Shown: positions 24,061-32,320 of the stretch, piece after piece
Position numbering within the stretch: position 1 is the first letter of the stretch
Layout: the number at the start of each line of letters is the position of its first letter
NCBI GenBank assembly: GCA_013214205.1
Contig: JABSPQ010000184.1
Span: 1-33,509, forward strand
Length of the DNA: 33,509 bases
Direction: 5' to 3'
Source of the DNA: Flavobacteriales bacterium
GTDB taxonomy: Bacteria; Bacteroidota; Bacteroidia; DT-38
Notes under the pieces: model-generated
The model's input: only the letters and a program-made list of their open reading frames with translations
What the model was told of the DNA's origin: nothing
Databases searched by the model: none
Translations under genes and position numbers: made by a program

Positions 24061-26175
24061 ATGAAATTTCATTCAAAAACATTATTACAATTCGTAATAG
24101 CCGTTTTAATTGTAACCCTTACAACCTCTTTACAAGCACAAAGCGAGCACTTTTGCAAAAATCAAGAACACTTAGAAAGGTTAAGCAAAGAAAACCCTAC
24201 AGAATATAAAGCGCTTCTTAAACGGATAACAGATCACGACAGAGAAAGCGAAAGAATTGATTTACAGAAAGCCGTAACCGATACAACCTACATTGTACCT
24301 GTTGTATTCCACATCATTCACAACAACGGGCCCGAAAAAATATCTCAAGCCCAAATACTAGATGCAATGAGAATTTTGAATGAAGATTTTAATAAATTAA
24401 ATGCAGATACCGCAGAAGTTCTTGACATATTCAAACCCATAATTTCCGACGTTAGATATGAATTTAGATTGGCACAAATAGACCCTAATGGCAATTGCAC
24501 AAACGGCATCAATTATTACGAAAGTAGCGAACACTATAAAGGAGGAAACGATGCCGCAATGAAATGGGTACAAGATCAATGGACACCCAATCATTGGAAA
24601 GGTAGATTCTATTTAAATATTTACGCCAATACAGGTATTGGTGGAGGCTGGAGTTATGGACCAACCAAGCTGGATAAGTATTCGGGAGTAATGGTGCAAA
24701 CAGATTTTATTGGTTTAGTAGGCACAGGTGTTGGTGGTTACAACGAAAGGACAATAACACATGAAGTTGGCCATTGGTTTAACTTAGGTCACACGTGGGG
24801 CGGAGGTGGCGATCCTGCTGTAACTGGTAATTGCAATAAAGACGACGGTGTAGCCGACACCCCTAACTGCGGGGGAACTTTTAGTTGCGCTGAAAGAAAC
24901 TCGTGCGATGACGGTGTAGATGACTTACCAGACAACAATCAAAACTATATGGACTATGCCTGTGGAGTAATGTTTACTGAGGGACAAAAAACAAAAATGA
25001 TCAACTCTATGCTTACAATAAGTCACAGAGATTTGTTTGATTCTACCAACCTTGCAAATACAGGCACAATAGATCCATATGTATATGGTTCCGTTACTTG
25101 CTATCAACCAACGGTTGAAATCTCCATACCTTATGAAGATCTATTTATTTGTACTGGCGATTCAGTTACTTATTCTTATTTTACTGAAGGAGCCGTGGCA
25201 GATAGTGTTAAATGGGAGTTTCCTAATGGAAGTCCAGCAACTTCAACCAACGATTTCCCACAAATTACTTATTCTACTGGCGGAAAGCACAGTGCTTACC
25301 TTACCATATATGCTGGTGAATATACTGCTTCAGATTCTTCGGAAGTTAGCACAATACAACTTGGTGACGGTGAAGTTTACCCTTATTCAAACAATTTTGA
25401 AGACGAAGTAGACTTCGACGACAACTTTTACATTTCTAATCTAAATGGTGATGCAAGCGGTTGGGAATATTATAATGGTGCCAGTTTCAGTGGTTCCAAT
25501 TGTATTAGCATGAACAACGACAATAATATAGCAGGTAGAGAGGATGAACTATTTGGCCCCTTATTAGATTTATCTAGCATGGAAGGTAATGCTGCTATTT
25601 TATCTTTCCAATTGGCTTACGCTATGAAAACTGGCAAAACCGACAGGCTAGAAGTTTACTTCACTAAAAATTGTGGAGAAAAATGGAATAAATTCTACAC
25701 AAAATCTGGCGGAGAAATAGCCACAACGTCAAATAGTACTGGTTCATTTGTTCCAACAAAAGCATCTGAATGGAGGCAAGAATTGATTGAACTACCTGTA
25801 CCCTACTCTACAGTTGATGTTTTATTCAAATTTGTTTTCACATCCGATCAAGGCAACTCTTTATATATAGACGACATCAACTCTTATTCTTCAAGCATTA
25901 ATAAAAACGATGAGATTAACAGATCATTGAGCATCTTCCCAAACCCTGTAAATCCCAATTCAACCATTTCATTCGACTTGCCTAACAGCGAAGAAGTAAC
26001 AGTAGAAATCTACAACCTACTTGGCGATAAAGTGGCTAGTACATCGTACGGTAAGTTGGCGAAAGGAAGTCATCAGTTAAACTTAGAAATGGGAGCTAAA
26101 AGCCAAAGTGGAATCTACTTTGTTAAAGTGAAGTTTAACAACGAGGTAATTACTCGAAAAGTGGTTAAGCAATAG
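24061..26175 (+). CDS. Secreted M43 (pappalysin-like) zinc metalloprotease with T9SS sorting domain
   Basis: The 704-residue protein has a signal peptide ending TTSLQAQ. After a propeptide-like N-region comes 'YIVPVVFHIIHNNGPEKIS' and 'QILDAMRILNEDFN', then the zinc motif HEVGHWFNLGH (H234, E235, H238, H244). The Met-turn region is 'NYMDYACGVMFTEGQK'. A PKD/Ig-like domain (VKWEFPNGSPATSTNDFPQ) and a MAM-like beta-sandwich ('LFGPLLDLSSMEGNAAILS') follow. The C-terminus is a type-A sorting domain (SLSIFPNPVNPNSTISFDL ... GIYFVKVKFNNE). It should be exported by the Sec and T9SS systems and act outside the cell. It is the tandem paralogue of the next gene. Confidence 0.94.
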   Translation: MKFHSKTLLQFVIAVLIVTLTTSLQAQSEHFCKNQEHLERLSKENPTEYKALLKRITDHDRESERIDLQKAVTDTTYIVPVVFHIIHNNGPEKISQAQILDAMRILNEDFNKLNADTAEVLDIFKPIISDVRYEFRLAQIDPNGNCTNGINYYESSEHYKGGNDAAMKWVQDQWTPNHWKGRFYLNIYANTGIGGGWSYGPTKLDKYSGVMVQTDFIGLVGTGVGGYNERTITHEVGHWFNLGHTWGGGGDPAVTGNCNKDDGVADTPNCGGTFSCAERNSCDDGVDDLPDNNQNYMDYACGVMFTEGQKTKMINSMLTISHRDLFDSTNLANTGTIDPYVYGSVTCYQPTVEISIPYEDLFICTGDSVTYSYFTEGAVADSVKWEFPNGSPATSTNDFPQITYSTGGKHSAYLTIYAGEYTASDSSEVSTIQLGDGEVYPYSNNFEDEVDFDDNFYISNLNGDASGWEYYNGASFSGSNCISMNNDNNIAGREDELFGPLLDLSSMEGNAAILSFQLAYAMKTGKTDRLEVYFTKNCGEKWNKFYTKSGGEIATTSNSTGSFVPTKASEWRQELIELPVPYSTVDVLFKFVFTSDQGNSLYIDDINSYSSSINKNDEINRSLSIFPNPVNPNSTISFDLPNSEEVTVEIYNLLGDKVASTSYGKLAKGSHQLNLEMGAKSQSGIYFVKVKFNNEVITRKVVKQ

Positions 26176-26213
26176 AAAAAAACATGGTGAAAGTTAGTTC
26201 CAACAAAGCTAAC

Positions 26214-26250
26214 AACAGCCATTTTCAAGAATACGATTCTTAGCTGTTTT
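26214..26250 (+). terminator. Nested hairpin with T-run after first M43 gene
   Basis: Outer stem AACAGC (26214-26219) / GCTGTT (26243-26248) encloses a perfect inner stem AAGAAT-acg-ATTCTT (26227-26241), followed by TTTT. It lies 39 nt after the protease stop. Confidence 0.55.
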
Positions 26251-26321
26251 AGTCTACTGATAAAGGGTACAGCCGTTATTTTGGCCGCATTTTTTTGTAA
26301 CTTTAGAATATCAACACATTA

Positions 26322-28439
26322 ATGCATCAAACTTTCAAGACCATGTATCGTCCTAATTCCACCTTCAGAATATTATTGGCTACCCTATTATTGGCCTTTG
26401 CAACTTCGGTTTCAGCTCAAAACGAGCATTTCTGCACCAGTGTAGAAAAACTAGAATTGCTTAAAAAGATTGATCCTGCCAAGTACAAATCAATAAGAGA
26501 TCAAGCAACAAAGCACCAAGCAGAGGCCAAACATTTAGAATTACAGAAAATAGCGAAGCCAGATACAATCTACGTTATTCCAATCGTGTTTCACATCATT
26601 CACAACGGAGGCGAAGAAAAAATTTCGGAAGCTCAAGTATTAGATGCCATGAGAATTTTAAATGAAGACTTTAACGCCTTAAGCCCCGATACGGTTGATG
26701 TTGACCCTTTATTCTGGTATCTATATGCAAACATTGGTTTCGAATTTAGATTAGCGCAAATAGATCCTGATGGCAATTGCACCAACGGAATTATATACTA
26801 CCAACATCCTACACATTACACAGGTGGTAGCGATGCGACATGGTCGTGGGTGCAAAACCAACTAAACAATACATGGAAATACGATCAATATTTAAATATC
26901 TATACCAACGTGGGGTCAAGTAACTTTACTTGGGGGCCTACAACCGATGTTTGGTCGGGTGTGATGATAGAACACAATAATGTTGGATCCATTGGTACTG
27001 GTGTGGGAAATGGATTGTGGGAAAGAACCCTTACCCACGAAATTGGGCACTGGTTTAACCTTACGCATACATGGGGGCCAAAGGCAATTGGTGAAGGCAC
27101 ACCCTGTAATCAGGATGATGGTGTTGAAGACACGCCAAACTGTAAAGGGACATATGGTTGTAGTTCTACTCTAAATAGTTGCGACGACGGCCCTGGTGAT
27201 CTAAAAGACATGATGCAAAACTACATGGACTATGGATGCTCGATTATGTTTACCGAAGGGCAAAAAGCAAGAATGCTTGCCTCTTTAATGACCAACAAAC
27301 AAAAAAACTTATTTACTCAATCTAATCTCGAAAAAACAGGAACGGCAGCTCCTTATGTTTATGGAGAAAATACATGTCAAGATCCTACCCTTGAATTAAA
27401 TGTAGTAGATGAAATAGACGTTATCTGTGTAGGCCAAGAAATTATGTTTAATTACGAAACGTGGGGCGGAGTTATAGATAGCGTTTCATGGGATTTTACG
27501 AACGGAACTCCATCTACGTCAACTATGGAAAACCCATCTGTTTCTTTTACAGTTGGAGGAATTCAAACTTCAACACTAACTATTTATTCAGGCGAATTTG
27601 AAGCCAGTGAGAGTATTGATATTACCGTTGGTGAATTAGGCGATGGGATCTCCTACCCATTCACCACAACCTTTGATGATGAAGCTCAATACAATGAATA
27701 CTTTACTGTAACAAATACAAATAACGACTCGAAACTTTGGGAGAGAGCTACAACCGTTGGCTTTAGCGATACTACTTGTATGAGGTTGCTAAACAACTCT
27801 AGTACCAACGGAAACGAAGATGTACTTTGGGGCCCCCTATTAGACTTAAGCGGTCACACATCTACAAATCCATTTACGTTTAAATTGGCCTACTCATACA
27901 CCAATAGTAAAAACGATAAATTAGAAATCTTCTTTTCGAAAACATGCGGAGATACTTGGAACAAATTCTACAACAAAAAGGGTTCTCAGCTCCAAACCAT
28001 GTCGGGTGTAACGCCTAATTCTATGGACGATTGGCGAGAAGATTCTTTTACTATTCCTACAGGGTATAATGTTGCCGACGTTCAATTTAAATTTGTATTT
28101 ACCTCGGCAGGTGGCAGCCACATTTGGATTGACGACTTCAACAATACATTGGCAAGCGTTGCAAATGTAAATGTGATTGGGAGATCGTTAAACATTTTTC
28201 CTAATCCAATTAGTTCTAATTCTGTAGTTTCTTTTAACCTTCCAAATGAAGAAGAAGAAGTAACAATAGACATCTACAATTTGCTTGGAGATAAAGTGTC
28301 GAGTGCTGCTTACGGCCAACTGGCAAAAGGAAGTCATCAATTAACATTGGAATTAAACAACAACAATTTAAATGGAATCTACTTTATTAAAGTAAGATTC
28401 GGCAGCGAGGTTGTTACCCGTAAAGTAATTAAACAGTAA
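26322..28439 (+). CDS. Secreted M43 zinc metalloprotease with T9SS sorting domain, tandem paralogue
   Basis: This 705-residue protein has the same domain order as the gene before it: signal peptide (ILLATLLLAFATSVSAQ), propeptide, and catalytic domain with HEIGHWFNLTH (H239, E240, H243, H249). The Met-turn region 'NYMDYGCSIMF', Ig-like 'DFTNGTPSTSTMENPS', a beta-sandwich 'LWGPLLDLSGHT' and the sorting domain 'SLNIFPNPISSNSVVSFNL ... GIYFIKVRFGSE' follow. ATG 26343 (MYRPNSTFRILLA) gives a tighter signal peptide and may be the true start. A -7-like TAACTTTA lies at about 26298. The upstream region lacks the ACAGGACA motif seen before its paralogue, so regulation may differ. Confidence 0.93.
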   Translation: MHQTFKTMYRPNSTFRILLATLLLAFATSVSAQNEHFCTSVEKLELLKKIDPAKYKSIRDQATKHQAEAKHLELQKIAKPDTIYVIPIVFHIIHNGGEEKISEAQVLDAMRILNEDFNALSPDTVDVDPLFWYLYANIGFEFRLAQIDPDGNCTNGIIYYQHPTHYTGGSDATWSWVQNQLNNTWKYDQYLNIYTNVGSSNFTWGPTTDVWSGVMIEHNNVGSIGTGVGNGLWERTLTHEIGHWFNLTHTWGPKAIGEGTPCNQDDGVEDTPNCKGTYGCSSTLNSCDDGPGDLKDMMQNYMDYGCSIMFTEGQKARMLASLMTNKQKNLFTQSNLEKTGTAAPYVYGENTCQDPTLELNVVDEIDVICVGQEIMFNYETWGGVIDSVSWDFTNGTPSTSTMENPSVSFTVGGIQTSTLTIYSGEFEASESIDITVGELGDGISYPFTTTFDDEAQYNEYFTVTNTNNDSKLWERATTVGFSDTTCMRLLNNSSTNGNEDVLWGPLLDLSGHTSTNPFTFKLAYSYTNSKNDKLEIFFSKTCGDTWNKFYNKKGSQLQTMSGVTPNSMDDWREDSFTIPTGYNVADVQFKFVFTSAGGSHIWIDDFNNTLASVANVNVIGRSLNIFPNPISSNSVVSFNLPNEEEEVTIDIYNLLGDKVSSAAYGQLAKGSHQLTLELNNNNLNGIYFIKVRFGSEVVTRKVIKQ

Positions 28440-28503
28440 GCTTCCACTCTATTAGTCTAATCAAAGCAAGCTGCAATCGGCTTTGCGAAACGATAAAAAC
28501 ATT

Positions 28504-28555
28504 AAACGTCAATCTCTTTATTAGGCAAAAGCTTTAAAAAATGATTGGCGTTTTT
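28504..28555 (+). terminator. Intrinsic terminator after second M43 gene
   Basis: AAACGTCAATC (28504-28514) pairs with GATTGGCGTTT (28543-28553), one G-U pair in 11, followed by TT and 'CTATT'. The loop is long (28 nt). Confidence 0.6.
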
Positions 28556-28841
28556 CTATTGTGCAACTCTCTGCATAATTTGCCCCTACTTAAAAAGTTT
28601 ACACAACATTAATTTGAACTAGGGGTAAATCAAAAATCAATTGTTAATCTTAAAAACAGACTTACCTCCTTATAAAATAGAAGCGTAAAAAGATGAATTT
28701 AAGAAGGGTTTGAAATAAATAATGATGTAAGTGTAACTTTTTGATGCCTTTATACATCTAACTAGTAAATAAAGAAAAACTTGAGAGGTTACCTTTTAAG
28801 TTTATCGACATTAAAATATAATTAAAATATTTAATAAAAAA

Positions 28842-28997
28842 ATGTTTCAAAAATCACTTTTAAACGTCTTTATTTCAAATGCCTCTCTTTCTCCGCTTGG
28901 AAGTAGAAGCAGAAGCAAAAAAATTAAGTTTAAAATGAATACCGACATAGCCAATATCTTTATCCGAAAGGAATGTTTAGTAATAAAGGTATTGTGA
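28842..28997 (+). CDS. Possible 51-residue basic protein
   Basis: ATG 28842 opens 51 codons (MFQKSLLNVFISNASLSPLG..., then SRSRSKKIKFK and NTDIANIFIRKECLVIKVL). The TGA stop overlaps by 2 nt the first base pairs of a strong 18-bp hairpin. No family was recognised. The tight hairpin after the stop supports a transcription unit ending there, but the ORF may be chance and the RNA itself the product. Confidence 0.25.
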   Translation: MFQKSLLNVFISNASLSPLGSRSRSKKIKFKMNTDIANIFIRKECLVIKVL

Positions 28998-29044
28998 AAT
29001 ATCTGGAGACCTGTCTCATAAGCCAGCAGGTCTCCGGATATTTC
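28996..29044 (+). terminator. 18-bp hairpin, terminator or stable RNA
   Basis: GAAATATCTGGAGACCTG (28996-29013) pairs with CAGGTCTCCGGATATTTC (29027-29044), 17 Watson-Crick pairs and one G-U. The loop is 13 nt and only a weak T-rich tail follows. It is one of the strongest stems in the window. Confidence 0.6.
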
Positions 29045-29144
29045 TATAACAACAAGCAATAGAATTGATAATTGTTGGCTAACAAACCAGATTTTATCCT
29101 ACAAAATTTCATAATTTTAATACATCAAAAAAATATCAGCAAAC

Positions 29145-30074
29145 ATGAAAACTAAAAACAGACTAAAGGCATATTCTATTACAGCAGCGGCTCTTGCCCT
29201 AAGCGGATCTGCAAGTGCGGATGTAATATATACAGATTTAAACCCCGATTCTGTTCTGCAAGATAGTGGGAGTTTTAGTTTAGACTTAGACAACAATGGG
29301 GTAAGCGATTTTGAATTTAACCTAATGATGAGTAGTAACATTTTCAATGGCACAATCTCTTCGCGACCAAGTTTAGGCTACATAAATTATGTTGGCTCTC
29401 AAAAATTCATGACAGGCTATCCTAATGATTACAATAGGTTTGAGGCCATTACTAGCGCTGGTACTTATTCTACTTATTGGTACCTACCAGTTGACAAACC
29501 AGCTGGGAATGTTATTTCAGAAAGCCTTAGATGGGTGGGGAAAAGCGATATATTTAGAGGCTCTTCCTCTTACAGAACAGCATATTTTGGATACCAATAT
29601 TTCCAATCCTTCGACTTCGAAGGAACCTCGAATAACCCAGGAGGATCATCCGTAGGAAGCTATGATGGAGGAGAATTCGCAAATGGATATGATAGGTACT
29701 TTAGTTTGCAACTTGTTGTAAATTCAGATACAATGTATGGTTGGGTACTATTAAATCTATCAGCCGACATTTCTACTTTTACTGTTAAAGAATATGCATA
29801 TAGCGATGTTCCTAATGAACCCATAAAAGCAGGCCAAGTAAATACAACTGGCATTGAATCTAGAGATGATAATAAAGCATCTATATATGGTTTCAACAGA
29901 CAGATTCATATTTCGGGTACCAAAGGCACAGCAACCATCTACAACATGACAGGCCAAAGAGTACACCGATCCCAATTATCGGGCAAGGAAACCATTACAC
30001 TTAACAGCGGTGTTTACTTGGTTAAAGTAGCCAATGGAAAAAACAGCACTACCAAAAAAGTAATCCTTAATTAG
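29145..30074 (+). CDS. Secreted protein with T9SS sorting domain, function unknown
   Basis: The 309-residue protein has a signal peptide (MKTKNRLKAYSITAAALALS, cleavage after GSASA). The mature N-region reads 'DVIYTDLNPDSVLQDSGSFS' and 'DLDNNGVSDFEFNLMMSS', a beta-rich domain with a DLDNNGVSDF Asp/Asn motif, and 'YGWVLLNLSADISTFTVKEYAY'. The C-terminal 75 residues are a sorting domain ('SIYGFNRQIHISGTKGTATI', 'IYNMTGQRVHRSQLSG', 'GVYLVKVANGKNS'). The middle domain reminds me of secreted proteins with a C-terminal anchor that cluster near proteases, but I cannot name it. Surface or secreted localisation is likely. Confidence 0.85.
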   Translation: MKTKNRLKAYSITAAALALSGSASADVIYTDLNPDSVLQDSGSFSLDLDNNGVSDFEFNLMMSSNIFNGTISSRPSLGYINYVGSQKFMTGYPNDYNRFEAITSAGTYSTYWYLPVDKPAGNVISESLRWVGKSDIFRGSSSYRTAYFGYQYFQSFDFEGTSNNPGGSSVGSYDGGEFANGYDRYFSLQLVVNSDTMYGWVLLNLSADISTFTVKEYAYSDVPNEPIKAGQVNTTGIESRDDNKASIYGFNRQIHISGTKGTATIYNMTGQRVHRSQLSGKETITLNSGVYLVKVANGKNSTTKKVILN

Positions 30075-30319
30075 TCATCTAAACCCATAGTAACGTCATC
30101 CTGACAATCAGTGTGCGCAGCACAAATGAGAAGCAGGATCACTACAACTAAAAATAGATAAGCCTATAACTATCTTCTCTGCCTACCCATCTTTACATGT
30201 CAGATAAAAAGATCAACACGCATGGTAAACATCCGATAAAAGGACAATAACAATACGCTGGTTTTGTTTATTGCAACTTCGTACCTTGTGACTCCAAAAT
30301 CAACTAACGCTTCAGCAAA

Positions 30320-31012
30320 ATGGAATCAGCAGATCACAAAATAATAAACGGACACAAGCACGTTTCTTTTCACTCAGAAACAATCTCAGAAACTGAATTG
30401 ATCGCTAAAAGCGAATCCTTTTATAAATGGCAAGATGAAAGAAGATCGGTAAGAGATTTTTCCGACAAGCACGTCCCAAAAGAAGTAATAGAGAACCTCA
30501 TTAAAAGTGCGTCCACTGCCCCATCGGGAGCACACAAACAACCGTGGACATTTTGCGCGGTTTCTAATGCAGAGATAAAAGCGCAAATAAGAAAAGAAGC
30601 TGAAATAGAAGAAAAGGAAAGCTACGAAAGTAGAATGAGTAAGAGTTGGAAAAAAGATTTAGAAGCCTTGGGAACCGACATGAACAAACCGTTTTTAGAA
30701 ACCGCTCCATGGCTTATCATCGCATTTAAAAAAGCCTACGACTTCGGCGAAAACGATGAAAAAATGAACAACTATTATGTTACTGAATCTGTTGGAATAG
30801 CCTGTGGAATGTTAATTACAGCTATTCAGAATGCTGGGTTAGTTACATTAACACATACGCCTAGCCCAATGAAGTTTCTTGCTAATATTCTAGACAGACC
30901 TAGCAACGAAAGAGCCTATTTGTTACTTCCTGTAGGATATCCAGAAACCCCAACCTTCGTTCCCGATTTAAAAAGAAAAGAATTGGATGAAGTAGCTAAA
31001 TTTTATGAATAA
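30320..31012 (+). CDS. Iodotyrosine deiodinase-like nitroreductase-family flavoprotein
   Basis: The 230-residue protein has the nitroreductase fold binding FMN: 'DERRSVRDFS' at 39-48, 'STAPSGAHKQPWTF' at 65-78, and 'LLLPVGYPETPTFVPDLKRK' at the C-terminus. The whole length resembles vertebrate iodotyrosine deiodinase (IYD) very closely as recalled. The residues that bind the zwitterion of mono-iodotyrosine in IYD (a Glu-x3-Tyr pair and a Lys in the active-site lid) are all present as E98, Y102 and K123. Bacterial IYD relatives reductively dehalogenate halotyrosines with FMN. It is cytoplasmic. The gene stands alone, so its physiological role here is unknown. Confidence 0.9.
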   Translation: MESADHKIINGHKHVSFHSETISETELIAKSESFYKWQDERRSVRDFSDKHVPKEVIENLIKSASTAPSGAHKQPWTFCAVSNAEIKAQIRKEAEIEEKESYESRMSKSWKKDLEALGTDMNKPFLETAPWLIIAFKKAYDFGENDEKMNNYYVTESVGIACGMLITAIQNAGLVTLTHTPSPMKFLANILDRPSNERAYLLLPVGYPETPTFVPDLKRKELDEVAKFYE

Positions 31013-31053
31013 CTAATTCATTCACAAACATCTATTTAAAGCCTCTATTTCAA

Positions 31054-31096
31054 GCGTCCGCTTGGAATACAGCTAACAAAGCGTCCGCTTGGAATA
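31054..31096. repeat. Short direct repeat before the GHMP kinase gene
   Basis: GCGTCCGCTTGGAATA occurs at 31054-31069 and again at 31081-31096. The first copy extends to CAAGCG-tc-CGCTTG, a small palindrome. Confidence 0.5.
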
Positions 31097-31112
31097 TACC
31101 CAACAAATAAAG

Positions 31113-31154
31113 ACAGAACAGGACACAAAAATTCAATAAAATAGCGTAATTCGA
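31113..31154 (+). promoter_or_regulatory. ACAGGACA motif plus -7 box upstream of GHMP kinase
   Basis: ACAGAACA (31113-31120) overlaps ACAGGACA (31118-31125) at half the usual 10-bp phase. After 21 nt comes TAATTCGA (31147-31154), an imperfect TAnnTTTG. The gene starts at 31181. Confidence 0.5.
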
Positions 31155-31180
31155 ACCCGCAACTACCGCAGTTCTGTTTT

Positions 31181-32266
31181 ATGAAAGAAATAATTTCCCT
31201 TGCCCCTGGCCGTACATGTCTCTTCGGCGATCATCAAGATTACATGCACTTGCCCATAATAGCCTGTGCCATAAACCGACAGATTACATTAAAAGCTGTA
31301 GAAAACAATTCCGAAGCATTTCACATTTCCATGCCCGATGTAGAGCAAGAAAGAACCATCTCCATAAATACATGGAGTAAAGATTTCGAAGCAAAAGGAG
31401 ATTACTTTATCGCGGCACTTAAAGTGCTAAAAAAACATGGTTGCGTTGCTACCAAAGGATACAATATCAGTATTTCGGGTAATATCCCTATCAATTCGGG
31501 CCTATCAAGTTCGTCGGCATTACTAGTTTCTTGGGTTAACTTTTTAGCCAACACCTTTGGTTGTAACCAAGAAATTACGCGAAGATTCATTTCAGAAATC
31601 ACCTATGAAGCAGAAGTTATGGAACAAGAATCGTCTGGCGGCAGAATGGATCAATACGCTATTGGCGTTGGCAAAATCATCTATTTAGAAACAGATAACA
31701 ATTGTCATTTCGAAATCATCAATCACCAATTGGCAGGTTTAATTGTTGGCGATTCAGGAATCCCTAAAGACACACACGGCGTATTAAAACACCTTAAAGA
31801 CAATTCGTTATTAGCAATTGAAAAAGTACAAGCATCGGCTCCCGATTTTATTTTGAAGGAAGCTAGAATAAAAGACATCAAAAACTACTTACCTCTCCTG
31901 CCCGATCATTTACAATCTTATTTTATTGCTGCTATATCCAATCACGATATTACCCAAAGAGCTTTAATCGAATTCCAAAAACAAGAATTAGATTATAAAA
32001 AAATTGGAGACTTAATAAACCAACATCATCAAATTTTAAAGGACGTATTAGAAATCACTGTTCCTCGAATTGATGACATGATAGATGCAGCATTGCAAGC
32101 TGGCGCGTATGGTGCTAAAATAGTAGGATCGGGAAAAGGCGGAAGCATTATTGCATTTGCTCCTAAAGAAAAAGAAGAAGCGGTAATAGCCGCCATCAAA
32201 AATGCGAAAGCAGCAAATGCATATGCTGTTAACGTAGACAACGGCGCTAGAATTATTTCGAATTAA
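31181..32266 (+). CDS. GHMP-family sugar kinase, galactokinase-like
   Basis: The 361-residue cytoplasmic kinase has the three GHMP motifs. The N-terminal signature is 'LAPGRTCLFGDHQDY' (residues 7-21), close to the galactokinase GRVNLIGEHTDY but with Asp for Glu and Gln for Thr. The ATP loop is 'PINSGLSSSSALLVS', and the C-terminal motif is 'GAYGAKIVGSGKGGSIIAF'. It should phosphorylate a sugar hydroxyl with ATP. The altered first motif means galactose is not certain; arabinose, uronic acids or another sugar are possible. It is followed at 54 nt by the broken hydroxylase gene on the same strand. The promoter carries the ACAGGACA motif shared with pfkA and gap. Confidence 0.85.
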   Translation: MKEIISLAPGRTCLFGDHQDYMHLPIIACAINRQITLKAVENNSEAFHISMPDVEQERTISINTWSKDFEAKGDYFIAALKVLKKHGCVATKGYNISISGNIPINSGLSSSSALLVSWVNFLANTFGCNQEITRRFISEITYEAEVMEQESSGGRMDQYAIGVGKIIYLETDNNCHFEIINHQLAGLIVGDSGIPKDTHGVLKHLKDNSLLAIEKVQASAPDFILKEARIKDIKNYLPLLPDHLQSYFIAAISNHDITQRALIEFQKQELDYKKIGDLINQHHQILKDVLEITVPRIDDMIDAALQAGAYGAKIVGSGKGGSIIAFAPKEKEEAVIAAIKNAKAANAYAVNVDNGARIISN

Positions 32267-32320
32267 AAGAGAAAAATCATTTGTGTAAATTTGATTTAAA
32301 TCGACATTTGCATTAATAAA

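Larger units (their letters stand above)
28440..29144. other. 705-nt region between secreted-protein genes
   Basis: No large gene is present. In order it holds a terminator (28504-28555), an inverted repeat TTTGCCCCTA / TAGGGGTAAA (28579-28588 and 28620-28629), AT-rich sequence, a 51-codon ORF, and an 18-bp hairpin. It could host a small RNA. Confidence 0.5.

Noticed and set aside
30090-30145. CGTCATCCTGAC...AGCAGGATCAC as another inverted-repeat element
   Set aside because: Only a loose partial symmetry (ATCCTG / CAGGAT) is visible and there is no second copy in the window.
30239-30288. AAAGGACA upstream of the IYD-like gene as a seventh member of the promoter class
   Set aside because: No ACAG word at 10-bp phase, and position +20 is TTTATTGC, which does not fit TAnnTTTG; the better box (TACCTTGT) is 34 nt away.
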